Assembly: GCF_900117445.1 (NCBI RefSeq) | Contig: NZ_FPEJ01000006.1 | Span: 1-64,000 of the forward strand | Source: Hyphomicrobium sp. NDB2Meth4 | Lineage (GTDB): Bacteria; Pseudomonadota; Alphaproteobacteria; Rhizobiales; Hyphomicrobiaceae | Length of the DNA: 64,000 nt | Direction of reading: 5' to 3' | Shown: positions 34,912-44,682 of the stretch, piece by piece | Numbering within the stretch: the first letter of the stretch is position 1 | Layout: each line of letters opens with the position of its first letter | Notes under the pieces: generated by a model | Told to the model about the DNA's origin: nothing | Seen by the model: only the letters and a program-made list of their open reading frames with translations | Database searches by the model: none | Translations under genes and position numbers: made by a program

Positions 34912-36464
34912 CCACCCGGATTTTCGTTCCGCGCGATGCCGCTGCCCTGTCGATGGGCGCCGATGCCGTCGCCAAGGCCATCATCGCCGAAGCCAAGAAG
35001 CGCAACACGAAAGTCGAGATCGTCCGTAACGGCTCGCGTGGCATGCTGTGGCTGGAGCCGCTGGTCGAGGTGGAGACCCCGCGCGGCCGCGTTGCCTACG
35101 GCCCCGTCAAACCGGCTGACGTTCCGAGCCTGTTCAAGAGCGGCTTCCTCAAGGGCGAGAAGCACAAGCTTACGCACGGGCTCACGGAAGAGATTCCCTA
35201 CTTCAAAAATCAGGAGCGCCTGACGTTCGCGCGCTGCGGCATCACCGATCCTCTGTCGATCGAGGACTATCGCGCGCACGGCGGCTTTGAAGGTCTCTCC
35301 AAGGCGCTGACGATGGCGCCGCTCGACATCGTCACCGAAGTGACGAACTCGGGCCTGCGCGGACGCGGCGGCGCGGCGTTCCCCACGGGCATCAAGTGGA
35401 AGACGGTGCACGACGCGAAGGCGGAGCAGAAGTACATCTGCTGCAATGCTGACGAAGGCGATAGCGGCACGTTTGCCGACCGCATGCTGATGGAAGGCGA
35501 TCCTTTCTGCCTGATCGAGGGCATGACGATCGCCGGCATCGCTGTCGGAGCCACCAAGGGCTACATCTACGTCCGATCCGAATATCCGCACGCCGTCAAT
35601 ACCCTGCGCGAAGCGATCCGCGTCGCCACGGCCGCCAACTGGCTGGGCCGCACGATCCAGGGTTCGCCGCACACGTTCGAACTGCACGTGCGCATGGGCG
35701 CTGGCGCCTACGTTTGCGGTGAGGAAACCTCGATGCTGGAAAGCCTCGAGGGACGCCGCGGCCTGGTGCGCTACAAGCCGCCGCTTCCGGCGATCGAGGG
35801 TCTGTTCGGCCTGCCGACGGTGATCAACAACGTGCTGAGCCTCGCCTCGGTGCCGATCATCCTCGCCAAGGGCGGCGACTTCTATCGCGACTTCGGCGTC
35901 GGCAAGTCGCGCGGAACGCTGGCGTTCCAGCTCGCCGGCAACATCAAGCAGGGCGGCCTCGTCGAGAAGGCATTCGGCGTTACGGCACGTGAGCTGATCG
36001 AGGGTTACGGCGGCGGCACGCTGTCGGGACGTCCGCTGCGCGCGGTGCAGTTTGGCGGCCCGCTGGGCGCTTATCTGCCGAATGACAAGCTCGACACGCC
36101 GATGGACTACGAAGCGTTCATGAAAGTGGATGCGATGGTGGGCCACGGCGGCATCGTGGTGTTCGACGACACCGTCGACATGGCGGAGATGGCACGTTTC
36201 GCCATGGAGTTCTGCACGATCGAATCGTGCGGGAAGTGCACGCCGTGCCGCATCGGTTCGGTGCGCGGCGTCGAAACTATGGATCGCATCATTGCCGGAA
36301 TCGAACGCGAGAAGAACCTCGAGGTTCTGAAGGATCTCTGCGAGACGATGACGGACGGCTCGCTGTGCGCAATGGGTGGCCTGACGCCGCTGCCCGTGAT
36401 GAGCGCACTGCGCCACTTCCCAGAAGACTTCCACCGCCCGGTGCGGGCTGAGGCGGCAGAATGA
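34908..36464 (+). CDS. fdsB: NAD-dependent formate dehydrogenase beta subunit FdsB
   Basis: NuoF-like subunit that binds FMN and NAD and reduces NAD+ with electrons from FdsA/FdsG. The N-terminal 100 residues form a thioredoxin-like domain fused to NuoF, as usual for FdsB. Motifs: LRGRGGAAFPTGIKW, NADEGDSGTFADRML, GAGAYVCGEETSMLESLEG and the [4Fe-4S] site ESCGKCTPCRIGSVRG. 518 residues, normal. Overlaps both neighbours by 4 bases (ATGA), so translation is coupled. Confidence 0.96.
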   Translation: MTTRIFVPRDAAALSMGADAVAKAIIAEAKKRNTKVEIVRNGSRGMLWLEPLVEVETPRGRVAYGPVKPADVPSLFKSGFLKGEKHKLTHGLTEEIPYFKNQERLTFARCGITDPLSIEDYRAHGGFEGLSKALTMAPLDIVTEVTNSGLRGRGGAAFPTGIKWKTVHDAKAEQKYICCNADEGDSGTFADRMLMEGDPFCLIEGMTIAGIAVGATKGYIYVRSEYPHAVNTLREAIRVATAANWLGRTIQGSPHTFELHVRMGAGAYVCGEETSMLESLEGRRGLVRYKPPLPAIEGLFGLPTVINNVLSLASVPIILAKGGDFYRDFGVGKSRGTLAFQLAGNIKQGGLVEKAFGVTARELIEGYGGGTLSGRPLRAVQFGGPLGAYLPNDKLDTPMDYEAFMKVDAMVGHGGIVVFDDTVDMAEMARFAMEFCTIESCGKCTPCRIGSVRGVETMDRIIAGIEREKNLEVLKDLCETMTDGSLCAMGGLTPLPVMSALRHFPEDFHRPVRAEAAE

Positions 36465-39391
36465 ACAAAACGAGAGGCAACGCCATGACGAGCGCGAACG
36501 AGACGCTTACGCTCATCAAGGAGAAGGACTTCGGTACGCCGGCAGTCCATGCACTGAACAACAAGACGGTTACGCTCGAGATCGACGGACGCGAGATCAC
36601 CGTGCCCGAGGGCACGTCGATCATGCGCGCGGCGGCCGATCTCGGCATCATGGTGCCGAAGCTGTGCGCCACGGATCATCTCGATCCGTTCGGCTCGTGC
36701 CGGCTTTGCCTGGTCGAGATCGAGGGCCGCCGCGGCACCCCGGCCTCGTGCACGACGCCGGTTGCTCCCGGCATCAAGGTGACGACGCAGAACGACCGTC
36801 TCGCCAAGATCCGCAAGGGCGTGATGGAGCTCTATATCTCCGACCATCCGCTCGACTGCCTCACCTGCGCAGCTAACGGCGACTGCGAACTGCAGGACAT
36901 GGCGGGCGAAGTCGGCCTGCGCGAAGTGCGCTACGGCTATGAAGGCCAGAACCATGTGTTCGCCCGCCAGAACGGCGAAGCGAACCCGATGTGGCAGGAG
37001 AAGGACCGCTCCAACCCGTACTTCCAGTTCGAACCCTCGAAGTGCATCGTGTGCTCGCGCTGTGTGCGCGCCTGCGAAGAAGTGCAGGGCACGTTTGCAC
37101 TGACGATCGACGGACGCGGCTTTGCCTCGCACGTTGCCGCCGGCATGGACGAGGACTTCCTGCAGTCGGAATGCGTGTCGTGCGGCGCCTGCGTTCAGGC
37201 CTGCCCGACCGCGACGCTTATCGAGAAGTCGGTGGTCGACCACGGCCAGCCCGAGCATTCCATCGTGACGACCTGCGCCTACTGCGGCGTCGGCTGCTCG
37301 TTCAAGACGGAAATGCAGGGCGAGCGCGTCGTGCGCATGGTGCCTTACAAGGACGGCGGCGCGAACGAGGGCCACAGCTGCGTGAAGGGCCGCTTCGCTT
37401 TCGGCTATGCCACGCACAAGGACCGCGTCCTCAACCCGATGATCCGCGAGAAGATCACCGATCCCTGGCGCGAGGTTTCCTGGGAAGAGGCCATTGCCTA
37501 TGCAGCGGAGCGCCTGAAGGCAACGCAGGCAAAATACGGCAAGGGCTCGATCGGCGGCATCACCTCGTCGCGTACGACCAATGAGGAAGTCTATGCCGTG
37601 CAGCGCATGATCCGCGCCGCGTTCGGCAACAACAACGTCGACACCTGCGCCCGCGTCTGCCACTCGCCGACCGGCTATGGCCTGAAGCAGACGTTCGGCG
37701 AGTCCGCTGGCACGCAGGACTTCAAGAGCGTCGACAAGTCGGACGTGATCATGGTGGTCGGCGCCAACCCGACCGATGCTCATCCGGTGTTCGGCTCGCG
37801 CATGAAGAAGCGCCTGCGCGAGGGTGCGAAGCTGATCGTCGTCGATCCGCGCCGCATCGATCTCGTCAAGAGCGCGCACGTCGCGGCTGATCACCATCTG
37901 CAGCTGCGCCCGTCGACCAACGTCGCCGTGCTCAACGCTCTGAGCCACGTCGTCGTGACCGAGGGCCTCGTCGACCGCAGCTTCATCGCGGCACGTTGCG
38001 ACAAGGAAGCGTTCGCTCGCTGGGAGAAGTTCATCTCCGATCCCAAGCACTCGCCGGAGACGACGGAAGCCATCACGGGCGTTCCGGCCGAAGAGATCCG
38101 CGGTGCGGCTCGCCTGTTCGCGACCGGCGGCAACGCGGCCATCTACTACGGTCTGGGCGTTACCGAGCACAGCCAGGGTTCGACCACCGTCATGGCGATC
38201 GCCAACCTTGCCATGGCGACCGGCAACATCGGCCGTGAGGGCGTGGGCGTGAACCCGCTGCGCGGCCAGAACAACGTGCAGGGCTCTTGCGACATGGGCT
38301 CGTTCCCGCACGAGTTCCCGGGCTATCGCCATGTCTCCGACGACGCAACGCGCCGTCTGTTCGAAAAGCAGTGGGGCGTGAAGCTCGACGGCGAGCCTGG
38401 CCTGCGCATCCCCAACATGTTCGACGAAGCTTCGTCGGGCACGTTCAAGGGCCTGTTCGTGCACGGCGAGGACATCGTGCAGTCCGACCCGAACACGAAC
38501 CACGTCACGCACGCGATGGAGTCGATGGAAATCGTCATCGTGCAGGACCTGTTCCTGAACGAGACGGCTGCCTTCGCCCACGTCTTCTTCCCCGGCACGT
38601 CGTTCCTCGAGAAGGACGGCACCTTCACCAACGCCGAGCGCCGCGTGAACCGCGTGCGTCCGGTGATGAAGGAGAAGCAGGGCATGGCCGAATGGGAGAT
38701 CGTGTGCCGTCTCGCGACCGCGATGGGCTACCCGATGATGTACACGTCGGCTGCTGCCATCATGGACGAGATCGCCGCTGTGACGCCGACCTTCAAGAAC
38801 ATCTCGTTCAAGAAGCTCGACGAGTTGGGCAGCGTGCAGTGGCCGTGCAACGACGAGGCGCCGGAAGGCACCCCGGTGATGCACATCGATGAGTTCACGC
38901 GCGGCAAGGGCCGGTTCATGCTGACCGAGTTCGTGCCGACACCGGAGCGCTCGAACTCGCGCTTCCCGCTGATCCTCACCACGGGCCGCATCCTCAGCCA
39001 GTACAATGTCGGCGCGCAGACGCGGCGCACAGACAACAACGTCTGGTACCAGGAGGACATCCTCGAGATGCACGTGAGCGATGCCGAGGTGCGCGGTCTG
39101 CGTGATGGCCAGCTGGCATCGGTGACGAGCCGGACGGGTGGCACGACGCTGCGCGTCAAGATCAGCGATCGGGTGCCGCCGGGCGTGGTGCACACCACGT
39201 TCCACTTCCCGGTGAGCGGTGCCAACGTCATCACCACCGAAAACTCGGACTGGGCGACCAACTGCCCCGAGTACAAGGTGACGGCGGTGCAGGTGAACCC
39301 ATCCAACCGTCCTTCCGAATGGCAGGGCGAGTGGGAGGAGCGCGAGCGCGAGAACAAGCGGATCGAGAAGCCTCTCGTCGCAGCCGAGTAA
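36461..39391 (+). CDS. fdsA: NAD-dependent formate dehydrogenase alpha subunit FdsA
   Basis: Catalytic Mo-bis-MGD subunit that oxidises formate to CO2. In order: an N-terminal NuoG-like [2Fe-2S] domain (DPFGSCRLCLVEIEG), a His/Cys [4Fe-4S] site (HPLDCLTCAANGDCELQ), two ferredoxin clusters (KCIVCSRCVRACEEVQG and ECVSCGACVQACPT), the FDH-type [4Fe-4S] CAYCGVGC, and the metal-ligating Cys in RVCHSPTGYGL followed by the conserved His. At 976 residues the length is standard for FdsA. ATG 36461 overlaps fdsB; ATG 36485 with GAGAGG upstream is an alternative. Requires FdhD for insertion of a sulfido ligand. Confidence 0.97.
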   Translation: MNKTRGNAMTSANETLTLIKEKDFGTPAVHALNNKTVTLEIDGREITVPEGTSIMRAAADLGIMVPKLCATDHLDPFGSCRLCLVEIEGRRGTPASCTTPVAPGIKVTTQNDRLAKIRKGVMELYISDHPLDCLTCAANGDCELQDMAGEVGLREVRYGYEGQNHVFARQNGEANPMWQEKDRSNPYFQFEPSKCIVCSRCVRACEEVQGTFALTIDGRGFASHVAAGMDEDFLQSECVSCGACVQACPTATLIEKSVVDHGQPEHSIVTTCAYCGVGCSFKTEMQGERVVRMVPYKDGGANEGHSCVKGRFAFGYATHKDRVLNPMIREKITDPWREVSWEEAIAYAAERLKATQAKYGKGSIGGITSSRTTNEEVYAVQRMIRAAFGNNNVDTCARVCHSPTGYGLKQTFGESAGTQDFKSVDKSDVIMVVGANPTDAHPVFGSRMKKRLREGAKLIVVDPRRIDLVKSAHVAADHHLQLRPSTNVAVLNALSHVVVTEGLVDRSFIAARCDKEAFARWEKFISDPKHSPETTEAITGVPAEEIRGAARLFATGGNAAIYYGLGVTEHSQGSTTVMAIANLAMATGNIGREGVGVNPLRGQNNVQGSCDMGSFPHEFPGYRHVSDDATRRLFEKQWGVKLDGEPGLRIPNMFDEASSGTFKGLFVHGEDIVQSDPNTNHVTHAMESMEIVIVQDLFLNETAAFAHVFFPGTSFLEKDGTFTNAERRVNRVRPVMKEKQGMAEWEIVCRLATAMGYPMMYTSAAAIMDEIAAVTPTFKNISFKKLDELGSVQWPCNDEAPEGTPVMHIDEFTRGKGRFMLTEFVPTPERSNSRFPLILTTGRILSQYNVGAQTRRTDNNVWYQEDILEMHVSDAEVRGLRDGQLASVTSRTGGTTLRVKISDRVPPGVVHTTFHFPVSGANVITTENSDWATNCPEYKVTAVQVNPSNRPSEWQGEWEERERENKRIEKPLVAAE

Positions 39392-39397
39392 CGGGCG

Positions 39398-39437
39398 GGC
39401 ACGCAAGGAGCATGAATTTGCGGGAGCCTTGCGTGCC
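39398..39437 (+). other. Hairpin in the fdsA-fdhD gap
   Basis: GGCACGCAAGG (39398-39408) and its perfect reverse complement (39427-39437) enclose an 18-base loop in the 84-base gap between fdsA and fdhD. There is no T tract, so it is more likely an RNA-processing or stability element that sets different levels for the catalytic genes and the maturation genes. Confidence 0.55.
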
Positions 39438-39475
39438 ATGTACCCTGCCGCGGCACATTCGTTGATCGTTCCGCG

Positions 39476-40300
39476 ATGACCGTCATGGACAAGATCTCAA
39501 CTGCAGCCGAAACCGGCGCCGCGCCTTTGTGCTCGGTGCCGGCGAACGGCGTGAGCGTCGATGGCTCCGGCCGGGAGACGCCGGTCACCTGGCAGCTTCC
39601 CGAGGAAGTGGCCGTCGCGGTGCAGATCAACACCGAGCCCTACACTGTGATGATGGCGACGCCGGCGGACCTCACCGACTTCGGGCGCGGCTTCGTGCTG
39701 GCCGAAGGGATCGTGGCCAATCGTGCGGACATCCTTGGCGTCATTGCCATGCCGGTGGAGAACGGCTGGGCGGTGGACGTTGCCATCGATGAGGAGGCGC
39801 TGGCCGAAGCACGCATGCCGCGCCGATCGATCGAGGGACGCTCGGGATGCGGCCTGTGCGGGGTGGAAAACATCGCCGATGTCGTGCGGGTACAAGAACC
39901 GATCGCACGGACGGTGCGGCCTTCGGCGGAAGCGATATTGAAAGCGGCACGCGAGCTGCCCAAGCGGCAAGTCATGAACCGCTTCAATCGCACGGTGCAT
40001 GGCGCGGCCTGGGTGAGCCTCGATGGTGAAATTCTCTACGTGCGCGAGGACGTGGGGCGGCACAATGCGCTGGACAAGCTCATTGGCGTGCTGGCCGACG
40101 AGGGTGTCGATCTCGATTCCGGCTTCGCGCTCATGACCAGCCGCTGCAGCTTCGAGCTGGTGCAGAAATCAGCAACGTTCGGCATCGGGGCCCTGGTCAC
40201 CGTATCAGCGCCGACGGCGCTGGCACTCGACATTGCCCGCAAGGCTCATCTATTCGTCGCGTCGCTCGCTGGCGACAGCGTCGTCATCCTCAACTCGTGA
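39476..40300 (+). CDS. fdhD: Formate dehydrogenase accessory sulfurtransferase FdhD (FdsC)
   Basis: Transfers sulfur from the cysteine desulfurase to the molybdenum cofactor before insertion into FdsA. The redox-active pair is in GRSGCGLCGVENI (CxxC), and GHxxxG-type substrate segments follow, with EDVGRHNALDKLIG and LMTSRCSFELVQKSA. 274 residues, normal. The start may be ATG 39476 or 39485. Position within the fds cluster fixes the role. Confidence 0.95.
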   Translation: MTVMDKISTAAETGAAPLCSVPANGVSVDGSGRETPVTWQLPEEVAVAVQINTEPYTVMMATPADLTDFGRGFVLAEGIVANRADILGVIAMPVENGWAVDVAIDEEALAEARMPRRSIEGRSGCGLCGVENIADVVRVQEPIARTVRPSAEAILKAARELPKRQVMNRFNRTVHGAAWVSLDGEILYVREDVGRHNALDKLIGVLADEGVDLDSGFALMTSRCSFELVQKSATFGIGALVTVSAPTALALDIARKAHLFVASLAGDSVVILNS

Positions 40301-40325
40301 AATGAATTCGGAAAGTAACGCCGAC

Positions 40326-40550
40326 ATGGAAAACCGCGACATCATCCGCATGGCCAATCAGATCGCGGCCTATTTCGAAGCCTATCCTCGTACCGAGGCC
40401 TTGAGCGGCATCGCCCATCACATCAAGAGCTTCTGGGACCCGCGCATGCGCAAGCAGCTCGTCGACTACATTGACGGCGGCGCGGAAGGGCTGTCGCCGC
40501 TGGTGACGGCCGCGATCTCGCCGCCGGCAAAAGCAAAGGCGAGTTCCTAA
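40326..40550 (+). CDS. fdsD: Formate dehydrogenase delta subunit FdsD
   Basis: Small (74-residue) subunit or assembly factor of NAD-dependent formate dehydrogenase. MANQIAAYFEAYPRTEALSG followed by HHIKSFWDPRMRKQLVDYI is the family signature. ATG 40326 is chosen because GGAAAG is suitably placed and the conserved region begins there; ATG 40302 is an alternative. Last gene of the fds cluster. Confidence 0.92.
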   Translation: MENRDIIRMANQIAAYFEAYPRTEALSGIAHHIKSFWDPRMRKQLVDYIDGGAEGLSPLVTAAISPPAKAKASS

Positions 40551-40732
40551 AGGTCGGCGCGAAGCTGCGCAAAAGTCGAGCTCCCGTGAAATCGTTGGTT
40601 AGCTAAACGCGGGTTCCCTGCGCATCTGTGCGCTTGCGAGCCTCCGGCTTGGGGCATAGTCTTATCTATAGCGCTGCCGGCACGTACCGGCGCTAAAGGG
40701 GCGCAGCCGGCGAATATGGCAGGAGGATAGCC

Positions 40733-41203
40733 ATGGGTATCGCATTGACGCTGCAGGAATACCTCGACGACAAGCACGTCCCCTACGATGTCATGCGCCA
40801 CAAGCGCACCCACTGTTCTTTTGATACCGCACGCGCCTCGCACGTCCCGGGAGACCGGCTGGCGAAGGGCGTGGTGCTGACTCGCGAGGGCGGTTTCGTC
40901 GTTGCTGTGGTGCCAGCCACGGCGCGCGTTCGGCTCGACGTCATCGAGAAGATGCTGCGCTGCCCTGTCGACCTGGCCACCGAGGATGAGATCGGCGAGC
41001 TGTTTCCTGATTGCGACGTTGGCGCGGTGCCGGCGCTGGCCGACGCTTATGCGGTCGATGCGTTCATCGACGAGAGCTTCGACAAGCAGCCGGACATCTA
41101 TCTCGAGGGCGGCGACCATCGCAGTCTCGTGCATATGACGGGCGAGGCGTTTCGCAACATCATGCGCGATGCGCGGCGGGCGCGGATCGCGGATTTGGCA
41201 TAG
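40733..41203 (+). CDS. YbaK/EbsC-family putative aminoacyl-tRNA deacylase, 156 aa
   Basis: YbaK-like editing domain. TLQEYLDDKHVPYDVMRHKR at the N terminus, AKGVVLTREGGFVVAVVPA for the conserved Lys strand, and DIYLEGGDHRSLVHMTGEAF near the C terminus match the fold. Relatives deacylate mischarged tRNA (for example Cys-tRNA-Pro); others bind lipids or have no known role. Good ribosome binding site (GGAGGATAGCC). It is convergent with the GMC operon. Confidence 0.8.
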   Translation: MGIALTLQEYLDDKHVPYDVMRHKRTHCSFDTARASHVPGDRLAKGVVLTREGGFVVAVVPATARVRLDVIEKMLRCPVDLATEDEIGELFPDCDVGAVPALADAYAVDAFIDESFDKQPDIYLEGGDHRSLVHMTGEAFRNIMRDARRARIADLA

Positions 41204-41246
41204 GCAGTAGGCCGTCGCCTTTGCCGCCGACTGCTCGTTGCCAGAG

Positions 41247-44200
41247 CTAGATCGATGCGGTCTTGTCGAGGTGCGCGGCGATCAGCGGGTAGACGTCGCG
41301 CGCAGCATCCTTGCCGAAGATGCAGTCGATGTGGCCGTAGCCGGCGATCACCTTACGCTCGTAGAGCTGGCGACCGTTGACCGCGGCGAGGCGCTCCAAT
41401 GTGCGCTCGGTGCTTTCAGGCTTGAAGCACGCGTTGTCGGCGCCGTGAATGAACAGGATCGGCAGCGCCATGCGGTCGATGTGCGGCAGGTAGACGTCCT
41501 GGCCATCGGCGTCGACGAGATGACGTTTGCGCGCGAACAGCGCGAGCTGCTGGAACGCTTCGATATTCGCTTCCCCGAACATTTCCGCGAGCCCGGACGT
41601 GACGGTCGCGTTGTTGAGCTGGGCAATGTTGTAGAGGCGGCCGTATAGCGCGGTGATGCGGGTGCTGGTTGCGTCGTGGGTGCGCTCCGAGCGCGGCACT
41701 GGCACGATCAACTGCAGCGCCCTGTCGAGGATGCGTTCGCGCCATGGATCGGCGCTGGTCGCGCGCGCGTTGACGACGTCGATCCCCATGGCTTCGAACA
41801 CCTGCGGCGCGCGCAAGTAAGCCAGCATGCGCTGCGGATAGAAGGGCACGACGTAGTCGGTCGATATCTGCGAGATGACGGCGGAGCGCACGCCTTCGAG
41901 GCCGGCCAACAGCGACATGGTGAAGGTGGTTGCGCCGAAGCAGTGGGCGATGACCTGCACTGTCGATGAGCGCGTGACGGCGCGCACCTTGGCAATCGCC
42001 GCGGGGTAATCCTGCACGGCGACGTCGTCGGCGTTCCACAACTCTCGCGCGTGGGGAAGGTCGACGCTGGCGCGGAAATCAAACAGCCAACAGTCGTATC
42101 CATCGGCAATGAGGTACTCGAGAAGATTGGTGTCGATCGTGTCGATGGAAAAGATGAGGCTCGACACGCCGAGACCGTGAGCGAGCACAACCGGACCCTT
42201 GTTGCCGCCGCGGTAGCGCGTGAGCTTGAGGATCTTGCCGTCACCAGTGCGAACGAGGTGCACCTCGGGCTCGGGGACGCGCAGGCTGCGCTTCTTGCGC
42301 GGATTGAAGGCGTCGTAGCGACCCTGGCGCGCGAGGACGCCACCGTAGGTGTCGAACAACTCGCGGCTGAAGAAGGTGCCGAACTTGGCTACGGCGCGCA
42401 TGCGGTCGGCAACGTCGCGTCCGCCGGTGCCGCGCAATGTCTGCATCTGCACGTAAAAATCGGACGGTGCGATTTCGAGAAGGCCGCGGGCTACGTGGCC
42501 AAGCTGGCCATCGGCACCTTTTGAAATGTCGACGTTGAGGCGCGTGGTATCGCGCCACAGGTCCAGCGTGGCATCTGAACGAACGACCTTATGGCCGACG
42601 AACTGGTATTCGGCGCCATCGCGCGCGGCGAGCGAGAAGCGATAGTCGAAGCGCTTGGTCTCGACGGTGTGCTCGTCGACGCGCATCAGGTTGAACTTGC
42701 CGTCGAAGATTTCGAGCGGGTCGGGCGAGAGCGCGGGGCAGTCAACGGTGCCGACGATGCGGCCCGGGTGTTTGGGATTGGCGATGAAGCTGTCGACATC
42801 ATCGACGACGACGGTCAGCGTGAAGCTGCAGGCGTAGCCTTCCTCCTTGCCGCGGCGTGCGGCCGTCTCGAACGGCAGCGTGACGACGGGCGAAATGTAG
42901 CCTGCCATGCGCTCGGTGAACTCGACGCCGGCGGGGCGGATGGTCTCGCGCCCTTCGGGAGCTGCGATCAGCAGCGGCGCATCGTAGCGCTGCGTTTCGG
43001 AGAATTCCCATCCGCGGTCGGCGGCGAGATGGATCATCGCGCGCTCGGCCAAAGCCGTGATGGTGAGCAGCGGGTTGACGCCGAGCGGGCGCGGAATGAC
43101 GGAGCCGTCGCAAACGTAAAGACCAGTGAGCACGGCGTCGGCCGGTGCTTCCGGGCGGCCGTCGAACACCTGACACTTGTGATTGACGACGCCAGAGCGG
43201 CGGTCGCGGCCCATGACGCAGCCGCCGAGCGGATGCACGGTGATCAGGTTATTGCCGAGGATGGTCTCGGTGAGCGGGTTGCGTGTGTAGTTGCCGCCAG
43301 TGGCCTGCGTCGCCTTGCGCAGATTGCGGTCCACACGTTCAAACACTTCCTGCTGCGAAACCTTGGGCCAGGAGAGTTTCAGCCGCTGCTCATCCAGAGC
43401 GATGCGCCCCTTGCCGTCGTCGTGGCTCATGACGAGGTAGGTCTGCGTGCGGTTGACGGCGCCCTTATAGGCTCCGAGCAGCAGGCTCTGGCGGCGGCGC
43501 GCGCGCTCAGCGAGGAAGTCGAGCACGCCGCGGTCGGTATCTTCACCGAACTTGTCCGCACCGAACGTGAAGAGCGCCGGCAGGATCGGTGCAAGGGCGG
43601 ACGGCAGTGAGCCTTCCTCGATCACCATGCCGTCTTTAAGTTTGGCGGTGTCGCGCAGATCGATGAGGCCAGAAATGCAAGGACCGACCGGGTCTATGTC
43701 GGCGACGGGGGGCGAGCCAACGCCGACGCCATTCACGGGCACGTCGTTGTTGAAGGCAAAGGCCAGCACATCGCCATTGCCGGTGAAGCGCTCACCGATC
43801 TGGTCGGAGACGGCAAGGCCTTCGGCGCGCGAGCGCAAGAGGATTTCAGTCGAGCCGAGCGTGCCGGCCGCGAGAACGACGACCTCTGCGGTGATCGATT
43901 GGTCGGCGGCCGCAAACTTCTCGCGCTCGTGCCCGAGAGGTTCGAAGAAGACGCGCCACCGACCGCGCTCCTGGCGCACGTGCGTCACGCGCATCTCGGT
44001 GAAGATCTCGGCGCCGTGATGGAAAGCGTCGGCGAGATAGGTCACCTGCACCGTGTTCTTGGCGCCGACATTGCAGCCGGAGCAGCAATCACCACACAGG
44101 GTGCACGCGGGCTGCTCGACGCCGGCGTAGTTCACCTGCTTCTTCAGCGTGACGTTGATAGGTGGGCGCACGACATCCCGGCGCAGCGCGTTGCCGCTTA

Positions 44201-44681
44201 CGCCAAGCGCCTTGAGCTTAGCGAGGTCGGGGCCTTCATAAGGAACAGGGCGCAGCACCTCGGTGGCACGCGAGAAGCCTTCCTGGCGCGTCTGATCGGC
44301 GGACAGCTCGGGCGGCCAGACCGGATCATCCCACACGCGCGGGTCGGGCGGCAGCGACACGTTGGCGTTGACCAGCGAGCCGCCGCCGAGGCCGCAGCCC
44401 ACGAAGACGTGGATGTCCTTGCCGAGGCGCAAATCATAAAGGCCGGTGGGAGAGCCGGAGATGCGCTTGCCGTCGCGGCTGACCTGGAACTGCTCCTGCG
44501 CCTCGACCATGCGATCGGGGAAGTCGCCGATGGCGAACTCTTGCCCCCGCTCCAGCACGGCGACCTTCTTGCCGGCGCGTGCAAGGCGCGAGGCGGCGAC
44601 GCCGCCGCCATAGCCCGAGCCGACGACGACAACGTCGTAGCGCAACTTCAGTTCGGCGACCGACTTGGACAAGCGCCGCAT
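41247..44681 (-). CDS. GMC oxidoreductase fused to a Cys-type alpha/beta hydrolase, 1144 aa
   Basis: Large fusion. Residues about 14-570 form an FAD-dependent GMC/cholesterol-oxidase-like domain with GSGYGGGVAA (21-30) and a cysteine cluster CTLCGDCCSGCNVGAKNT (193-210, Cx2Cx2CCx2C) that suggests an Fe-S cluster. HPLGGCVMG and NPLLTITALAERAM are C-terminal GMC motifs. A beta-rich middle region (about 600-760) follows, then an alpha/beta hydrolase (about 830-1144) with VVLAHGLGVSS, the nucleophile elbow IAHCFGATT in which Cys914 replaces Ser, and an Asp (IHGADNACF) and His (GYGHIDCIFG). Cys nucleophiles occur in PHA synthases and dienelactone hydrolases. ATG 44681 has GAGGGAGAG upstream. It is the last gene of a three-gene operon and overlaps nothing. 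Confidence 0.88.
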   Translation of the reverse strand: MRRLSKSVAELKLRYDVVVVGSGYGGGVAASRLARAGKKVAVLERGQEFAIGDFPDRMVEAQEQFQVSRDGKRISGSPTGLYDLRLGKDIHVFVGCGLGGGSLVNANVSLPPDPRVWDDPVWPPELSADQTRQEGFSRATEVLRPVPYEGPDLAKLKALGVSGNALRRDVVRPPINVTLKKQVNYAGVEQPACTLCGDCCSGCNVGAKNTVQVTYLADAFHHGAEIFTEMRVTHVRQERGRWRVFFEPLGHEREKFAAADQSITAEVVVLAAGTLGSTEILLRSRAEGLAVSDQIGERFTGNGDVLAFAFNNDVPVNGVGVGSPPVADIDPVGPCISGLIDLRDTAKLKDGMVIEEGSLPSALAPILPALFTFGADKFGEDTDRGVLDFLAERARRRQSLLLGAYKGAVNRTQTYLVMSHDDGKGRIALDEQRLKLSWPKVSQQEVFERVDRNLRKATQATGGNYTRNPLTETILGNNLITVHPLGGCVMGRDRRSGVVNHKCQVFDGRPEAPADAVLTGLYVCDGSVIPRPLGVNPLLTITALAERAMIHLAADRGWEFSETQRYDAPLLIAAPEGRETIRPAGVEFTERMAGYISPVVTLPFETAARRGKEEGYACSFTLTVVVDDVDSFIANPKHPGRIVGTVDCPALSPDPLEIFDGKFNLMRVDEHTVETKRFDYRFSLAARDGAEYQFVGHKVVRSDATLDLWRDTTRLNVDISKGADGQLGHVARGLLEIAPSDFYVQMQTLRGTGGRDVADRMRAVAKFGTFFSRELFDTYGGVLARQGRYDAFNPRKKRSLRVPEPEVHLVRTGDGKILKLTRYRGGNKGPVVLAHGLGVSSLIFSIDTIDTNLLEYLIADGYDCWLFDFRASVDLPHARELWNADDVAVQDYPAAIAKVRAVTRSSTVQVIAHCFGATTFTMSLLAGLEGVRSAVISQISTDYVVPFYPQRMLAYLRAPQVFEAMGIDVVNARATSADPWRERILDRALQLIVPVPRSERTHDATSTRITALYGRLYNIAQLNNATVTSGLAEMFGEANIEAFQQLALFARKRHLVDADGQDVYLPHIDRMALPILFIHGADNACFKPESTERTLERLAAVNGRQLYERKVIAGYGHIDCIFGKDAARDVYPLIAAHLDKTASI

Positions 44682-44682
44682 A

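Noticed and set aside
34842..36434. Minus-strand frame of 530 codons opposite fdsB
   Set aside because: Antisense composition; fdsB motifs are unambiguous on the plus strand.
36107..39439. Very long minus-strand open frame (1110 codons) opposite fdsB and fdsA
   Set aside because: Antisense to clearly coding fdsA/fdsB; His/Arg/Ala-rich composition typical of the opposite strand of GC-rich genes.
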